Origin: Halomonas sp. LBP4
GTDB taxonomy: Bacteria; Pseudomonadota; Gammaproteobacteria; Pseudomonadales; Halomonadaceae
DNA: 64,000 nucleotides
NCBI RefSeq assembly: GCF_003202205.1
Contig: NZ_PDOG01000002.1
Coordinates: forward strand, 77,148-141,147
Direction: 5' to 3'
Positions 38,770 through 49,601 of the stretch are shown here, piece by piece; positions within the stretch are counted from its first letter, which is position 1, and each line of letters opens with the position of its first letter. The notes under the pieces are model-generated. The model did not search any database. It worked only from the letters and a program-made list of their open reading frames with translations, and was not told the DNA's origin. The position numbers were made by a program, and so were the translations under genes.

Positions 38770-39079
38770 GGAATCTCGGGTCAGGGTGGGGTCGCTCGGC
38801 GCCGGCAGGCACCAACGGCGGTCGGGCGACTTCATCTCGGAGTCGATCCATGGTATAAAGCTGCGCGCTTTCCTGCAATCGCTGTGCCCTGTCGTGCCGC
38901 CTTCCGTCCAGTCCGCTGGCCCGGGGTGCCGGGGGTGCCGCGGCAGCGAGGGCGTAATGCAATGCAACGCCTTGAAAACACACACGCACCGGCACATGGT
39001 CCCGGGTGCTGTCGGTTCGTCCCGACGGTCGGATCCATGGGGTGCGTGGAGGCCTAACCCGATTTTTCAGGAGTCATCC
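38770..39079. promoter_or_regulatory. map/rpsB divergent intergenic region and rpsB leader
   Basis: 310 bases without a gene. It must hold promoters for both directions and the untranslated leader of rpsB. In other gammaproteobacteria this leader binds S2 for feedback control; conserved structure was not verified here. An rpsB promoter candidate is listed separately. Confidence 0.5.
38831..38859 (+). promoter_or_regulatory. Candidate rpsB promoter
   Basis: TATAAA (38854-38859), 17 bases after a weak TTCATC (38831-38836), followed by a GC-rich discriminator (GCTGCGCGC), the pattern of stringently controlled ribosomal promoters. Confidence 0.4.
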
Positions 39080-39826
39080 ATGGCACACGTCAACATGCGG
39101 GACCTGTTGAAGGCAGGCGCTCACTTCGGCCACCAGACCAAGTACTGGAACCCGAAGATGAGCAAGTTCATCTTCGGCGCCCGCAACAAGATCCACATCA
39201 TCAACCTCGAGCACACCCTGCCGGCCCTCAACGAGGCGATCGATGTGGTCGAGAAGATGGCCGCGGCCAACAACAAGATCATGTTCGTCGGCACCAAGCG
39301 CAGCGCGAGCAAGATCATCAAGGAAGAGGCCAACCGCGTCGGTCAGCCGTTCGTCAACCACCGCTGGCTCGGCGGCATGTTGACCAACTACAAGACCATC
39401 CGTCAGTCGATCAAGCGCCTGCGCGACCTCGAGGCCATGCGCGAGGACGGCACCTTCGAGAAGCTGACCAAGAAGGAAGTCCTGATGGCGACCCGCGAGC
39501 AGGAGAAGCTCGAGCGCTCCATCGGCGGCATCAAGGAGATGGGCGGCCTGCCCGATGCCCTGTTCGTGATCGACGTCGACCACGAGCGCATCGCCATCAA
39601 CGAGGCGAACAAGCTGGGCATTCCGGTCATCGGGGTGGTGGACACCAACTCCGACCCGGACGGCGTCGACTACGTGATCCCCGGCAACGATGACTCCATC
39701 CGCGCCATCCAGATCTACGTCAAGGCCATCGCCGACGCCTGTGGTCGTGCGAAGGAAGGCCGCCCCGACGAGTTCGTCGAGGTCACCGACGAGGTGGCGC
39801 AGGAAAGCGACAGCGCCGCCGAGTGA
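39080..39826 (+). CDS. rpsB: 30S ribosomal protein S2
   Basis: 248 residues. [60 protein letters not shown] and the acidic C-terminus are those of bacterial S2. A CAGGAG site lies at 39069-39074 before the ATG. It is the first gene of the rpsB-tsf unit, separated from tsf by an attenuator-like hairpin. Confidence 0.99.
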   Translation: MAHVNMRDLLKAGAHFGHQTKYWNPKMSKFIFGARNKIHIINLEHTLPALNEAIDVVEKMAAANNKIMFVGTKRSASKIIKEEANRVGQPFVNHRWLGGMLTNYKTIRQSIKRLRDLEAMREDGTFEKLTKKEVLMATREQEKLERSIGGIKEMGGLPDALFVIDVDHERIAINEANKLGIPVIGVVDTNSDPDGVDYVIPGNDDSIRAIQIYVKAIADACGRAKEGRPDEFVEVTDEVAQESDSAAE

Positions 39827-39876
39827 TCGCGGCCCGCCTGTCCGGTGGCCGGCGTTGCGGCGGCCGGGCCGGCGAG

Positions 39877-39900
39877 AAGGGGGCCCTGGCCCCCTTTTTC
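39877..39900 (+). terminator. rpsB-tsf intergenic attenuator
   Basis: AAGGGGGCC and GGCCCCCTT pair around CT and run into TTTTTC. Partial termination here would set the S2 to EF-Ts ratio, as reported for the E. coli rpsB-tsf operon. Confidence 0.7.
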
Positions 39901-39976
39901 CTCCCCAGGGCAGACTTTTCCGGACTCTCGATGATCGATGGGTCCGGCCAGGTAAAACCATTCAGAGGTGAAACCC

Positions 39977-40846
39977 ATGGCAGCTATCAGCGCCTCCCAG
40001 GTCAAGGAACTGCGCGAGCGTACCGGGCTCGGCATGATGGAGTGCAAGAAGGCCCTCACCGAGGCCGACGGTGACATCGAGGTCGCCATCGAGAACCTGC
40101 GCAAGAGCTCCGGTCTCAAGGCCGCCAAGAAGGCCGGCCGTACCGCCGCCGAAGGCGCCGTCGTCACTCGCGTGGCCGAGGACGGCAGCTACGGCGTGAT
40201 GGTCGAGATCAACTCCGAGACCGACTTCGTCGCCCGCGACGACAACTTCAAGGCCTTCGCCGACAAGGTCGCCGACGCCTTCTTCGCCGCCAGGAGCGAG
40301 GACGTGGCCGCGGTGATGGCCGGCGATCTCGAGACCGCCCGCGAGCAGCTGGTGCAGAAGATCGGCGAGAACATCGGCGTGCGTCGTTGCGTGGTGGTCG
40401 AGGCCGGCGACGGCGGCCAGGTGGGCGAATACGTCCACGGTGGCCGCATCGGCGTACTGACCGTGCTCAAGGGCGGCAGCGCCGAGGTGGCCCGTGACGT
40501 CGCCATGCACGTCGCCGCCATCAACCCGGCCGTGGCGCGCCCCGAGGACATGCCCCAGGCACAGCTCGACCAGGAGAAGGCGATCATCCTCGCCCAGCCC
40601 GACATGGCCGGGAAGCCCGAGCAGATCGCCGAGAAGATGGTCCAGGGGCGCCTGAAGAAGTATCTGGCCGAGAACAGCCTGACCGAGCAGCCCTTCGTCA
40701 AGGATCCGAACCAGAGCGTCGCCGACTTCGTCAAGGCGGCCGGTGGCGAGGTGGTCGGTTTCACCCGCTTCGAGGTGGGCGAGGGCATCGAGAAGGAGGA
40801 GGTCGACTTCGCCAAGGAAGTGATGGAACAGGCCAAGCGTAGCTGA
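39977..40846 (+). CDS. tsf: Elongation factor Ts
   Basis: 289 residues; the nucleotide exchange factor for EF-Tu. [20 protein letters not shown] followed by [14 protein letters not shown] and [20 protein letters not shown] are standard. The ATG at 39977 is chosen over the in-frame GTG at 39968 because an AGAGGTG site lies 6 bases upstream and the product then starts [14 protein letters not shown]. Followed by pyrH after 114 bases. Confidence 0.98.
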   Translation: MAAISASQVKELRERTGLGMMECKKALTEADGDIEVAIENLRKSSGLKAAKKAGRTAAEGAVVTRVAEDGSYGVMVEINSETDFVARDDNFKAFADKVADAFFAARSEDVAAVMAGDLETAREQLVQKIGENIGVRRCVVVEAGDGGQVGEYVHGGRIGVLTVLKGGSAEVARDVAMHVAAINPAVARPEDMPQAQLDQEKAIILAQPDMAGKPEQIAEKMVQGRLKKYLAENSLTEQPFVKDPNQSVADFVKAAGGEVVGFTRFEVGEGIEKEEVDFAKEVMEQAKRS

Positions 40847-40960
40847 GGTCACAGGTACCAGTTCGACGATGGCGTGCGCGGGAGCGCACGCCTTCGCGTA
40901 TCCGGCCGGTGGATCCGGCCGACGTTGAAGCCCACTGCTGACGACCCAGGGAGAGATGCC

Positions 40961-41758
40961 ATGCCCACATCCGATCATGCCGACATGCCGGTCGATTGCC
41001 CGCCCAAGACCGAGGCCTCTCGTTCGGACAAGTCCCGTTCGGCGAAGTCGAAGTACAAGCGCATCCTGTTGAAGCTCTCCGGCGAGGCGCTGATGGGCGA
41101 GCACGATTTCGGCATCGACCCCAAGGTGCTCGACCGCATGGCGCTGGAGATCGGCCAACTGGTCGGCATCGGCGTCCAGGTCGGCATCGTGATCGGCGGT
41201 GGCAACCTGTTCCGCGGTGCCGCCCTCAACGCGGCGGGCATGGATCGGGTCACCGGCGATCACATGGGCATGCTGGCCACGGTGATGAACGCGCTGGCCA
41301 TGCGTGACGCCCTGGAACGCTCCAACATCCGCTCGCGGGTGATGTCGGCGATCCCCATGAGCGGCGTGGTGGAGCACTACGATCGCCGTACCGCCATTCG
41401 CTACCTCACCTCCGGGGACGTGGTATTGTTCTCCGCCGGCACCGGCAACCCCTTCTTCACCACCGACTCGGCGGCCTGTCTGCGTGGTATCGAGATCGAC
41501 GCCGACGTGGTGGTCAAGGCCACCAAGGTCGACGGGGTCTACGACAAGGACCCGGTCAAGTTCGGCGACGCGGTGAAGTACGACCAGCTGAGCTATGACG
41601 ATGCCCTCGATCAGAAGCTCGGGGTGATGGATTTGACCGCCATTTGCCTGGTGCGGGACCATGACATGCCGGTTCGGGTCTTCAACATGAACAAGCCGGG
41701 CGCCCTGCTGAACCTGGTGGTGGGCGGCGAGGAAGGCACGCTGATAGACAGAGGTTGA
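40961..41758 (+). CDS. pyrH: UMP kinase with N-terminal extension
   Basis: 265 residues; phosphorylates UMP to UDP. The family core begins near residue 30 with [20 protein letters not shown], then [40 protein letters not shown] and [20 protein letters not shown]. The first ~27 residues ([20 protein letters not shown] and a Ser/Lys-rich stretch) are extra compared with E. coli. The ATG at 40961 has AGGGAGAG upstream, so the extension appears real; an internal start is not obvious. Confidence 0.96.
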   Translation: MPTSDHADMPVDCPPKTEASRSDKSRSAKSKYKRILLKLSGEALMGEHDFGIDPKVLDRMALEIGQLVGIGVQVGIVIGGGNLFRGAALNAAGMDRVTGDHMGMLATVMNALAMRDALERSNIRSRVMSAIPMSGVVEHYDRRTAIRYLTSGDVVLFSAGTGNPFFTTDSAACLRGIEIDADVVVKATKVDGVYDKDPVKFGDAVKYDQLSYDDALDQKLGVMDLTAICLVRDHDMPVRVFNMNKPGALLNLVVGGEEGTLIDRG

Positions 41759-41762
41759 CAAC

Positions 41763-42320
41763 GTGATCAATGACATCAAGAAGGATGCGGAATCCCGCAT
41801 GCAGAAGAGCCTCGAGGCCCTTCATGGCAACCTGAACAAGATCCGCACCGGGCGTGCGCACTCCAGCATCCTGGATTCGGTGACCGTGGACTACTACGGC
41901 TCGCAGGTGCCGCTCAACCAGGTGGCGAACATCAACACCGAGGATGCTCGCACCCTGTCCGTGGTGCCCTGGGAACAGAGCATGGTGCCCAAGATCGAGA
42001 AGGCCATCATGACCTCCGATCTCGGCCTGAACCCCTCGACCGCCGGCAACAACATCCGCGTGCCGATGCCGATGCTGACCGAGGAGACCCGCAAGGGCTA
42101 CATCAAGCAGGCCCGTCAGGAGGCCGAGCACGCCCGGGTGGCGGTGCGCAACGTGCGCCGCGATGCCAATGGCGACATCAAGGCGCTGCTCAAGGCGAAG
42201 GAGATCACCGAGGATGAGCAGCACCAGGCCGAGGACGCGATCCAGAAGTTGACCGACAAGTACATCGCCGAGATCGACAAGACGCTGGAATCCAAGGAGC
42301 AGGACCTGATGCAGGTCTGA
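41763..42320 (+). CDS. frr: Ribosome recycling factor
   Basis: 185 residues. It splits post-termination ribosomes with [63 protein letters not shown] and [20 protein letters not shown] are standard RRF. The start is GTG at 41763, four bases after the pyrH stop, giving the expected length. Confidence 0.98.
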   Translation: MINDIKKDAESRMQKSLEALHGNLNKIRTGRAHSSILDSVTVDYYGSQVPLNQVANINTEDARTLSVVPWEQSMVPKIEKAIMTSDLGLNPSTAGNNIRVPMPMLTEETRKGYIKQARQEAEHARVAVRNVRRDANGDIKALLKAKEITEDEQHQAEDAIQKLTDKYIAEIDKTLESKEQDLMQV

Positions 42321-42393
42321 AGGTGGTCGGGCGGCGCTCTCCTCGTGGCCCCGGCGCGTCGAGGAGAGGCCCCGCCCGGTCCGGCACACCCCC

Positions 42394-43183
<790 letters not shown>

Positions 43184-43191
<8 letters not shown>

Positions 43192-43984
43192 ACAGCGGAT
43201 CCTCACCGCGGCCTGGCTGGCGCCGTTGATGCTGGCCGGGCTGTTCGGCCTGCAGGGGGGCGCCTTCGCGCTCTTCACCGCCCTCATCGTGCTGCTCGCC
43301 GGCTGGGAGTGGACCAACCTGGCCGGTGTCGAGGCGCGCGAGCGGCGACTCGCCCTGGTGGCCGGCCTGGCGGCGCTGATGGCGCTGCTGTGGCTGATGG
43401 GCGCGACCCTGGCCGCCTGGCCGCTGTGGCTGGGCGCGGCGGGCTGGCTGGCCAATCTCTACTGGGTCACCCGCTACCCCGAGCGGCTCGAGCAATGGGG
43501 CGCCACACCGTGGCGCCTGGCCATGGGACTCTGGGTGCTGCTGCCGGCCTGGGTCGGCCTCAATGTGCTACGCGACTCCGGCGCGGTCTGGCTACTGTTC
43601 GTGCTGCTGGTGGTGTGGTGTGCCGATATCGGCGCCTACTTTGCCGGTCGTGCCTTCGGTCGGCGCAAGCTGGCGCCGAAGGTCAGCCCCGGCAAGAGCT
43701 GGGAGGGGGTGGCCGGTGGCCTCGTCGCCACCGCGGTCCTGGCAGTGGCCTATGCACTCTGGCAAGGGCTGGGCGCCGGCGGTGGCCTGATCCTGGTGGC
43801 GGCGACCCTGGCGGTGACCCTGGCCTCGGTGCTGGGCGATCTGCTTGAGAGCATGCTCAAGCGCCACCGCGGCATCAAGGACTCCAGCAACCTGCTGCCT
43901 GGCCATGGCGGCGTGCTCGATCGTATCGACAGCCTGACCGCCGCCCTGCCGCTGTTCGCCTTGCTCTACCTGGGAGCGCTGTAG
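43184..43984 (+). CDS. cdsA: Phosphatidate cytidylyltransferase (CDP-diglyceride synthase)
   Basis: 266 residues, an inner-membrane protein with about eight hydrophobic segments. The signature SMLKRHRGIKDSSNLLPGHG followed by GVLDRIDS lies near the C-terminus. It activates phosphatidic acid with CTP for all phospholipid synthesis. The ATG at 43184, inside the uppS end, gives MLRQRILTAAWLAPLMLAGL as in relatives; an ATG at 43163 would add seven basic residues. Confidence 0.96.
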
Positions 43985-45181
43985 ATGGATGCCATGCCTG
44001 CCCGCTCGCGAACGGTGACCGTGCTGGGGGCCACCGGCTCCATCGGGGCCAGTACCCTGGACGTGATCGCCCGCCATCCCGAGCGCTACCGGGTCCATGC
44101 CCTGACGGCCCATCGCTCCCGCGAGACCCTCCTCGAGCAGTGCCGGGTACATCAACCCGCCGTGGCCGTGCTTGGCGACGAACGGGACGCCGCCTGGCTG
44201 CGCCAACGGCTCCGCGAGGCGGGACTCGCCACCGAGGTGCTCGCCGGCGCCGAGGCGCTGGTCGAGGTGGCCGAGGCGGGCGAGGTCGACGTGGTGATGT
44301 CGGCCATCGTCGGTGCCGCCGGCCTGCTGCCGACCCTGGCCGCGGTGCGCGCCGGCAAGCGGGTGCTGCTGGCCAACAAGGAAGCCCTGGTGATGTCGGG
44401 GGCACTGTTCATGGACGCCGTGGCCGGCTCCGGGGCGACCCTGCTGCCCATCGATTCCGAACATAATGCCATCTATCAGTGTCTACCAGCCGAGCACCGC
44501 GGTGGACTGGGGCGCCACGGGGTCACCCAGCTGCTGCTGACTGCCTCCGGCGGTCCCTTCCGCGGCAGGTCCGGCGCCGAACTGGCGGCGGTGACGCCCG
44601 AGCAGGCGTGCGCCCACCCCAACTGGTCCATGGGGCGCAAGATCTCGGTGGACAGCGCCACCCTGATGAACAAGGGGCTGGAGCTGATCGAGGCGTGCTG
44701 GCTGTTCGATGCCCGGCCCGACCAGGTGCAGGTGGTGGTGCATCCGCAGAGCGTGATTCACTCCATGGCCGCCTACGCCGACGGGTCGGTGATCGCCCAA
44801 CTGGGCAACCCGGACATGCGCACGCCGATCGCCTTCGGGCTGGCCTGGCCCGAGCGCATCGACGCCGGTGTCGAGGCCCTGGACCTGTTCGCGGTGGCGC
44901 GGCTCGATTTCGAGGCGCCTGACGAGGAGGCCTTTCCCTGCCTGCGCCTGGCGCGGGAAGCGATGGCCGCGGGGGGCACGGCGCCGGCGGTGCTCAATGC
45001 CGCCAACGAGGTGGCCGTGGCGGCCTTCCTCGACCACCGGCTCGGCTTCACCGGGATCGGCGAGCTGGTGGCGCGGGTGCGTGACGCCCGGCCGGTGGCG
45101 GCGGCCGCCGACCTCGAGACGATTCTCGAGGCCGATGGGCTAGCCCGCCAGGCGGCGCATGACTGGCTGAACCGTTGCTGA
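43985..45181 (+). CDS. ispC: 1-deoxy-D-xylulose 5-phosphate reductoisomerase
   Basis: 398 residues; the second enzyme of the MEP isoprenoid pathway (also called dxr). NADPH-binding [20 protein letters not shown], the substrate/metal motif [20 protein letters not shown], and [20 protein letters not shown] (written [19 protein letters not shown] here) are intact. The ATG directly follows the cdsA stop, so the two are coupled. It supplies precursors for the UppS reaction two genes upstream. Confidence 0.97.
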   Translation: MDAMPARSRTVTVLGATGSIGASTLDVIARHPERYRVHALTAHRSRETLLEQCRVHQPAVAVLGDERDAAWLRQRLREAGLATEVLAGAEALVEVAEAGEVDVVMSAIVGAAGLLPTLAAVRAGKRVLLANKEALVMSGALFMDAVAGSGATLLPIDSEHNAIYQCLPAEHRGGLGRHGVTQLLLTASGGPFRGRSGAELAAVTPEQACAHPNWSMGRKISVDSATLMNKGLELIEACWLFDARPDQVQVVVHPQSVIHSMAAYADGSVIAQLGNPDMRTPIAFGLAWPERIDAGVEALDLFAVARLDFEAPDEEAFPCLRLAREAMAAGGTAPAVLNAANEVAVAAFLDHRLGFTGIGELVARVRDARPVAAAADLETILEADGLARQAAHDWLNRC

Positions 45182-45215
45182 TGCAACCCTTACTGCAACC
45201 CGACAGGAGGCCGCC

Positions 45216-46574
45216 TTGGGCCTGATCCAGAACGTGCTGGCCGTCATCGTGGTGCTGGGCCTGCTGATCACCTTCCATGAGTATGGCCACTTCTGGGTGG
45301 CGCGACGTTGTGGCGTCAAGGTGCTGCGTTTCTCGGTAGGCTTCGGCAAGCCGATCTGGTCCCGTGTCGACCGCCATGGGACCGAGTTCGTGCTGGCCGC
45401 GATTCCGCTCGGCGGCTACGTCAAGATGCTCGACGAGCGCGAGGCCCCGGTGCCCCATGATCAGCTCGGCCAGGCCTTCAATCGCAAGACGGTGTGGCAG
45501 CGCATCGCCATCGTCGCCGCCGGCCCCCTGGCCAACTTCCTGCTTGCCATCGTCGCCTATTGGGCGCTGTTCGTGGTCGGTACGACCACGGTGGCGCCGG
45601 TGATCGGTGACGTCACGCCCGACTCGCCCGCCGATCGTGGTGGCCTGCGCCCCGGCCAGGAGATCACCGCGGTGCAGGGGCAGGCGGTACGCTCCTGGGA
45701 CCAGATCAACCTGAAGCTGATCGCGGCCATCGGTGCCAGCGGCGAGCTGCGTATCGATGCCCGTGACGCCGCCACGGCCGACCCCCGCGAGCATCGCCTG
45801 CCGGTGGAAGACTGGCTGGTACGCCAGGACCCGCCCCAGCCCCTGCCCAGCCTGGGGGTCACCCCCTGGCGCCCGCCCTACCCGGCGGTGCTCGGCCAGG
45901 TCGTCGAGGGCGAGGCGGCGGCGGCGGCCGGGCTCGCGCCCGGCGACGAGGTGGTCGCGGTGGACGGCGCCGCGGTGGACGACTGGATGCACTTCGTCGA
46001 TATCGTGCGGGCGAACCCGGGCGAGACCCTCGAACTCGAGGTGCTGCGTGGCCAGGAGCGCCTCCGGCTGTCCCTCACCCCCGGGCGCAACGAGCTCGAG
46101 GAGGGGGGCGCCATCGGTTACATCGGGGCCGGCGTCGAGCCGGTGGAGTGGCCCGAGGAGTATCGCCGCGAGATCCGCTACGGGCCGGTGGCGGCGGTGG
46201 GCCAGGCCGTCTCGCGCACCGGCGAGATGACGATGCTGACCCTGGGCGCCATCCGCAAGATGCTGGTCGGGCTGATCTCGCCGACCAATCTCTCGGGGCC
46301 GATCACCATCGCCCGGGTGGCCGGCGACACGGCACGCACCGGGCTCGAGAGCTTCGTCAGTTTCATGGCCTACCTGTCGATCAGCCTGGCGGTGCTCAAC
46401 CTGCTGCCCATCCCGGTGCTGGATGGCGGCCATCTGCTCTACTATTTCGTCGAGGTCGTCCGCGGTCGGCCGGTATCGGAGCAAACCCAGGCCATCGGCT
46501 TGCGCATCGGCCTGGCGCTGGTCGGTACCCTGATGCTGATGGCGATCTACTTCGACCTGATGCGACTCTGGTAG
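45216..46574 (+). CDS. rseP: RIP-family zinc metalloprotease RseP
   Basis: 452 residues. Inner-membrane site-2 protease that cleaves RseA in the sigma-E envelope stress response. The N-terminal helix carries TFHEYGHFWVARRCGVKVLR (HExxH), and the C-terminal membrane part has NLLPIPVLDGGHLLYYFVEV with the third ligand Asp. Two PDZ domains lie between (near GDVTPDSPADRGGLRPGQEI and VVEGEAAAAAGLAPGDEVVA). The start is TTG at 45216, set by AGGAGG at 45205-45210. Confidence 0.97.
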   Translation: MGLIQNVLAVIVVLGLLITFHEYGHFWVARRCGVKVLRFSVGFGKPIWSRVDRHGTEFVLAAIPLGGYVKMLDEREAPVPHDQLGQAFNRKTVWQRIAIVAAGPLANFLLAIVAYWALFVVGTTTVAPVIGDVTPDSPADRGGLRPGQEITAVQGQAVRSWDQINLKLIAAIGASGELRIDARDAATADPREHRLPVEDWLVRQDPPQPLPSLGVTPWRPPYPAVLGQVVEGEAAAAAGLAPGDEVVAVDGAAVDDWMHFVDIVRANPGETLELEVLRGQERLRLSLTPGRNELEEGGAIGYIGAGVEPVEWPEEYRREIRYGPVAAVGQAVSRTGEMTMLTLGAIRKMLVGLISPTNLSGPITIARVAGDTARTGLESFVSFMAYLSISLAVLNLLPIPVLDGGHLLYYFVEVVRGRPVSEQTQAIGLRIGLALVGTLMLMAIYFDLMRLW

Positions 46575-46622
46575 CGAGCGAAGGCGTGGGCGGCACAAGG
46601 AGGTGGGGCCCGGTCTCCAGCC

Positions 46623-46650
46623 TTGTCAGTCACCCGCACAAATGTATAAG
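46623..46650 (+). promoter_or_regulatory. Candidate bamA promoter
   Basis: TTGTCA (46623-46628) and TATAAG (46645-46650), spaced 16 bases, about 50 bases before the bamA ATG. Confidence 0.5.
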
Positions 46651-46698
46651 GTGCCCGTCTGGACAGGATTGGCAGATCAACGCGAGCGAATCGACTGC

Positions 46699-49041
46699 AT
46701 GAAAATCAAGACCATCGGATTGGCGGCACTGCTGCTCGCCGGGGCTTCCCTTGCCCAGGCAGAACCTTTCGAAGTTTCCGATATTCGGGTAGAAGGACTG
46801 CAGCGGGTCTCCGCGGCCTCCGTGTTCAATGCCTTTCCTGTCAGCGCCAGCGATCGGGTGGACGACCGCGAACTGGCTGAGGCGACGCGCCGCCTGTTCG
46901 CCACCGGCCTGTTCGAGGACATTCAGCTCGCCCGCGACGGCGACGTCCTGATCATCCAGGTGGTCGAGCGCCCCACCATCACCCGTCTCAACATCACCGG
47001 CAACCGCCAGATCGGCGACGACGAGCTGCGCCAGGGCCTCGAGGAGGCCGGCCTGTCCGAAGGCCAGGTTCTCCAGCTCTCCACCCTGGAGGAGATCCAG
47101 CGCGAGCTCGAGGGCCTCTACCAGGGCCAGGGCCGCTACAGCGCGACCATCGATGCCAGCGTGGAGGAGATCGACGAGGGCCGGGTGCAGGTCGACATCG
47201 ACATCAACGAGGGCGCGGTGGCCAAGATCCGCCAGATCAACATCGTCGGCAACCGGGACTTCGACGATGACACCCTGCGCGATGTCTTCGAGCTCGACGA
47301 CCGCCCCGGGCGCCTGTTCGGCTGGTTCTCGCGGGACGAGTACTCCCGCGAGGCCCTCTCCGGCGACCTGGAGCGCCTGCGCTCCTTCTACCTGGACCGC
47401 GGCTACGTCAACTTCGCCATCACCTCCACCCAGGTTTCCATCAGCCCCGACAAGTCGCAGATCTTCATCACCATCAACGTCGACGAGGGCCGCCAGTACC
47501 GCCTGGGCGACATCCGCTTCGCCGGCGACCTGCAGATCAGCGAGCGCGAGGCACGCGACCTGCTCCAGGTGGAGAGTGGCGAGATCTTCTCGCGCAGCGA
47601 CGTCACCGCCTCCTCCGAGGCACTGCGCGCGCACCTGGGGGCCGACGGCTTCGCCTTCGCCAACGTCGACGGCGTGCCGGAGATCGCCGCCGACGGCGAG
47701 ACCGTGGACCTCACCTTCCGGGTGGATGCCGGCCAGCGCGCCTATGTGCGGCGCATCGACTTCATCGGCAACACCACCACCCAGGACGAGGTGCTGCGCC
47801 GCGAGATGATCCAGCTCGAGGGGGCGCCGGCCTCCACCGAGTCGATCAGCCTGTCGCGCCAGCGCCTCGAGCGTCTCGGCTTCTTCCGCCAGGTCGATGT
47901 CGAGACCCAGCCGGTGGCGGGCGAGCCGGACAAGCTCGACGTCACCTACACCGTCGAGGAGCAGCCCTCGGGTTCGGTCTCGGCCAGCGTTGGCTTCTCC
48001 CAGAGCGCCGGCGTGATCTTCGGCGCGGCGCTGGCCCAGAACAACTTCCTCGGCACCGGTAACCGGGTGAACCTGGGCGCCCAGCGCGGCGACACCTTCA
48101 CCAGCTTCAACTTCGGCTTCACCGATCCCTACTGGACCCTGGACGGCATCTCGCGCGGCTACGACCTCTTCTACCGCGAGACCGATTTCGAGGACTCCGA
48201 TGTGTCCACCTTCTCCACCGACTCCTACGGCGGTGGCATCAACTTCGGCTACCCGATCAACGAGCTGACCCGGCTCAACTTCGGCACCTCGGTGGAGGAC
48301 CTGACGGTCAAGACCTTCAACGACACCGCCCAGGAGATCCAGCAGTACGTGGAGGACCAGGGGACCGACGCCCAGAGCCTCAAGCTCACCGCCAGCTGGA
48401 CCCGCAATAACCTCAACCGCGGCATCATGCCCACCGCCGGTAACTACCAACGCCTGTCGCTGGAAACCGCGGTGCCGGGCAGCGACGCCGACTACTACAA
48501 GCTCCGCGCCCGGGCCCGCCAGCTCTTCCCGCTCGACGAGGCACATGACTGGGCACTGAAGTTCAGTGGCGAGCTGGGCTATGCCGACAGCATCGGCAAC
48601 GATCCCTTTCCGTTCTACGAGAACTTCTATACCGGTGGCCTGGGCTCGGTGCGCGGCTTCACCGCCAACACCCTGGGGCCGCGAACCACGCCGCCTGAAG
48701 GCTCGACCCGCGACCGGACCCTGGGCGGCAACGTACTGGTGCAGGGCAGCGCCGAGTTGCTCTTCCCGCTGCCCTTCATCGAGGACCGCCGCTCGATGCA
48801 GACCTCGCTGTTCCTGGACGCCGGCAACACCTACCTGACCAGCTGCTTTGACGTCCCCGAGGGGGTCGACTCGAACTGCAGCTCCGGGGTCGACCTGGGC
48901 GAGTTGCGCTACAGCGTGGGCGTTGGCCTCTCCTGGCTGACCGCGGTGGGCCCGCTCACCTTCAGCATCGCCGCGCCAGTCAACGACGAGAGCGACGATG
49001 ACACCCAGTTCTTCCAGTTCTCGCTCGGCCAGACCTTCTGA
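46699..49041 (+). CDS. bamA: Outer membrane protein assembly factor BamA
   Basis: 780 residues. A signal peptide (MKIKTIGLAALLLAGASLAQ, cleaved after AQA) is followed by five POTRA repeats (for example FEVSDIRVEGLQRVSAASVF and KIRQINIVGNRDFDDDTLRD) and a C-terminal 16-strand barrel from about residue 430, ending in the aromatic signature FSLGQTF. The motif VRGF appears in GGLGSVRGFTANTLGPR (lid-loop VRGF). The ATG at 46699 is preferred because it opens the signal peptide. Strongly acidic surface loops fit a halophile. Confidence 0.97.
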   Translation: MKIKTIGLAALLLAGASLAQAEPFEVSDIRVEGLQRVSAASVFNAFPVSASDRVDDRELAEATRRLFATGLFEDIQLARDGDVLIIQVVERPTITRLNITGNRQIGDDELRQGLEEAGLSEGQVLQLSTLEEIQRELEGLYQGQGRYSATIDASVEEIDEGRVQVDIDINEGAVAKIRQINIVGNRDFDDDTLRDVFELDDRPGRLFGWFSRDEYSREALSGDLERLRSFYLDRGYVNFAITSTQVSISPDKSQIFITINVDEGRQYRLGDIRFAGDLQISEREARDLLQVESGEIFSRSDVTASSEALRAHLGADGFAFANVDGVPEIAADGETVDLTFRVDAGQRAYVRRIDFIGNTTTQDEVLRREMIQLEGAPASTESISLSRQRLERLGFFRQVDVETQPVAGEPDKLDVTYTVEEQPSGSVSASVGFSQSAGVIFGAALAQNNFLGTGNRVNLGAQRGDTFTSFNFGFTDPYWTLDGISRGYDLFYRETDFEDSDVSTFSTDSYGGGINFGYPINELTRLNFGTSVEDLTVKTFNDTAQEIQQYVEDQGTDAQSLKLTASWTRNNLNRGIMPTAGNYQRLSLETAVPGSDADYYKLRARARQLFPLDEAHDWALKFSGELGYADSIGNDPFPFYENFYTGGLGSVRGFTANTLGPRTTPPEGSTRDRTLGGNVLVQGSAELLFPLPFIEDRRSMQTSLFLDAGNTYLTSCFDVPEGVDSNCSSGVDLGELRYSVGVGLSWLTAVGPLTFSIAAPVNDESDDDTQFFQFSLGQTF

Positions 49042-49065
49042 TCGAGCCCTGCAAGGAGCATGACC

Positions 49066-49572
49066 ATGCGTAAACTTACCGCTGCCCTAAGCCTCTTGAT
49101 GCTCGCCGCCCTGGCCTTGCCGGCCCAGGCCGCCGAGGTGGCCATGCTGGACTGGCGCCGCGCGCTGATGGAGACCGATGCGGCCCAGCGCTCCATGAGC
49201 GAACTGGAGAGCCGCATCGGCGGCCAGCAGCAGCAGGCCCAGTCGCTGGGGCAGGAGCTTCAGCAGATGCAGCAGCGCCTTCAGCAGGAGGGCGAGTTGA
49301 TGTCCGAGGCCGACCGCCAGGCGGCCGTCCAGGAGTTCCAGCAGAAGGGCGCCGAGTTCGAGCAGCTGCGCCAGCAGGTCATCCAGGCCCAGCAGCAGGC
49401 CGAGCAACAGTTCCTGCAGGAGGCCGAGCCCAAGCTGGAGCAGGCCGTGGATCAGATCATCGAGCGCCACGGTGTCGAGGTGCTGGTGGAGCCCCAGGGG
49501 GTGCTGCACTCTGACCGTGACCTGCCGGACCTGACCGATGAGGTGACCCAGGTCCTCAACTCGCTCTTCTGA
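49066..49572 (+). CDS. skp: Periplasmic chaperone Skp/OmpH
   Basis: 168 residues. A signal peptide (MRKLTAALSLLMLAALALPA then QAA) precedes a short body strand (VAMLDWRRALMETDAAQRSM) and long Gln-rich helical tentacles (QQQQAQSLGQELQQMQQRLQ). It carries unfolded outer-membrane proteins to BamA. The ATG at 49066 has AAGGAG seven bases upstream; the ATG at 49060 is only one base from that site. Confidence 0.93.
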   Translation: MRKLTAALSLLMLAALALPAQAAEVAMLDWRRALMETDAAQRSMSELESRIGGQQQQAQSLGQELQQMQQRLQQEGELMSEADRQAAVQEFQQKGAEFEQLRQQVIQAQQQAEQQFLQEAEPKLEQAVDQIIERHGVEVLVEPQGVLHSDRDLPDLTDEVTQVLNSLF

Positions 49573-49601
49573 GCGGACGACCCAACCGGATCAGGTCCCC
49601 C

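Noticed and set aside
39962..41800. 612-codon minus-strand open frame opposite tsf and pyrH
   Set aside because: Antisense of two highly conserved genes.
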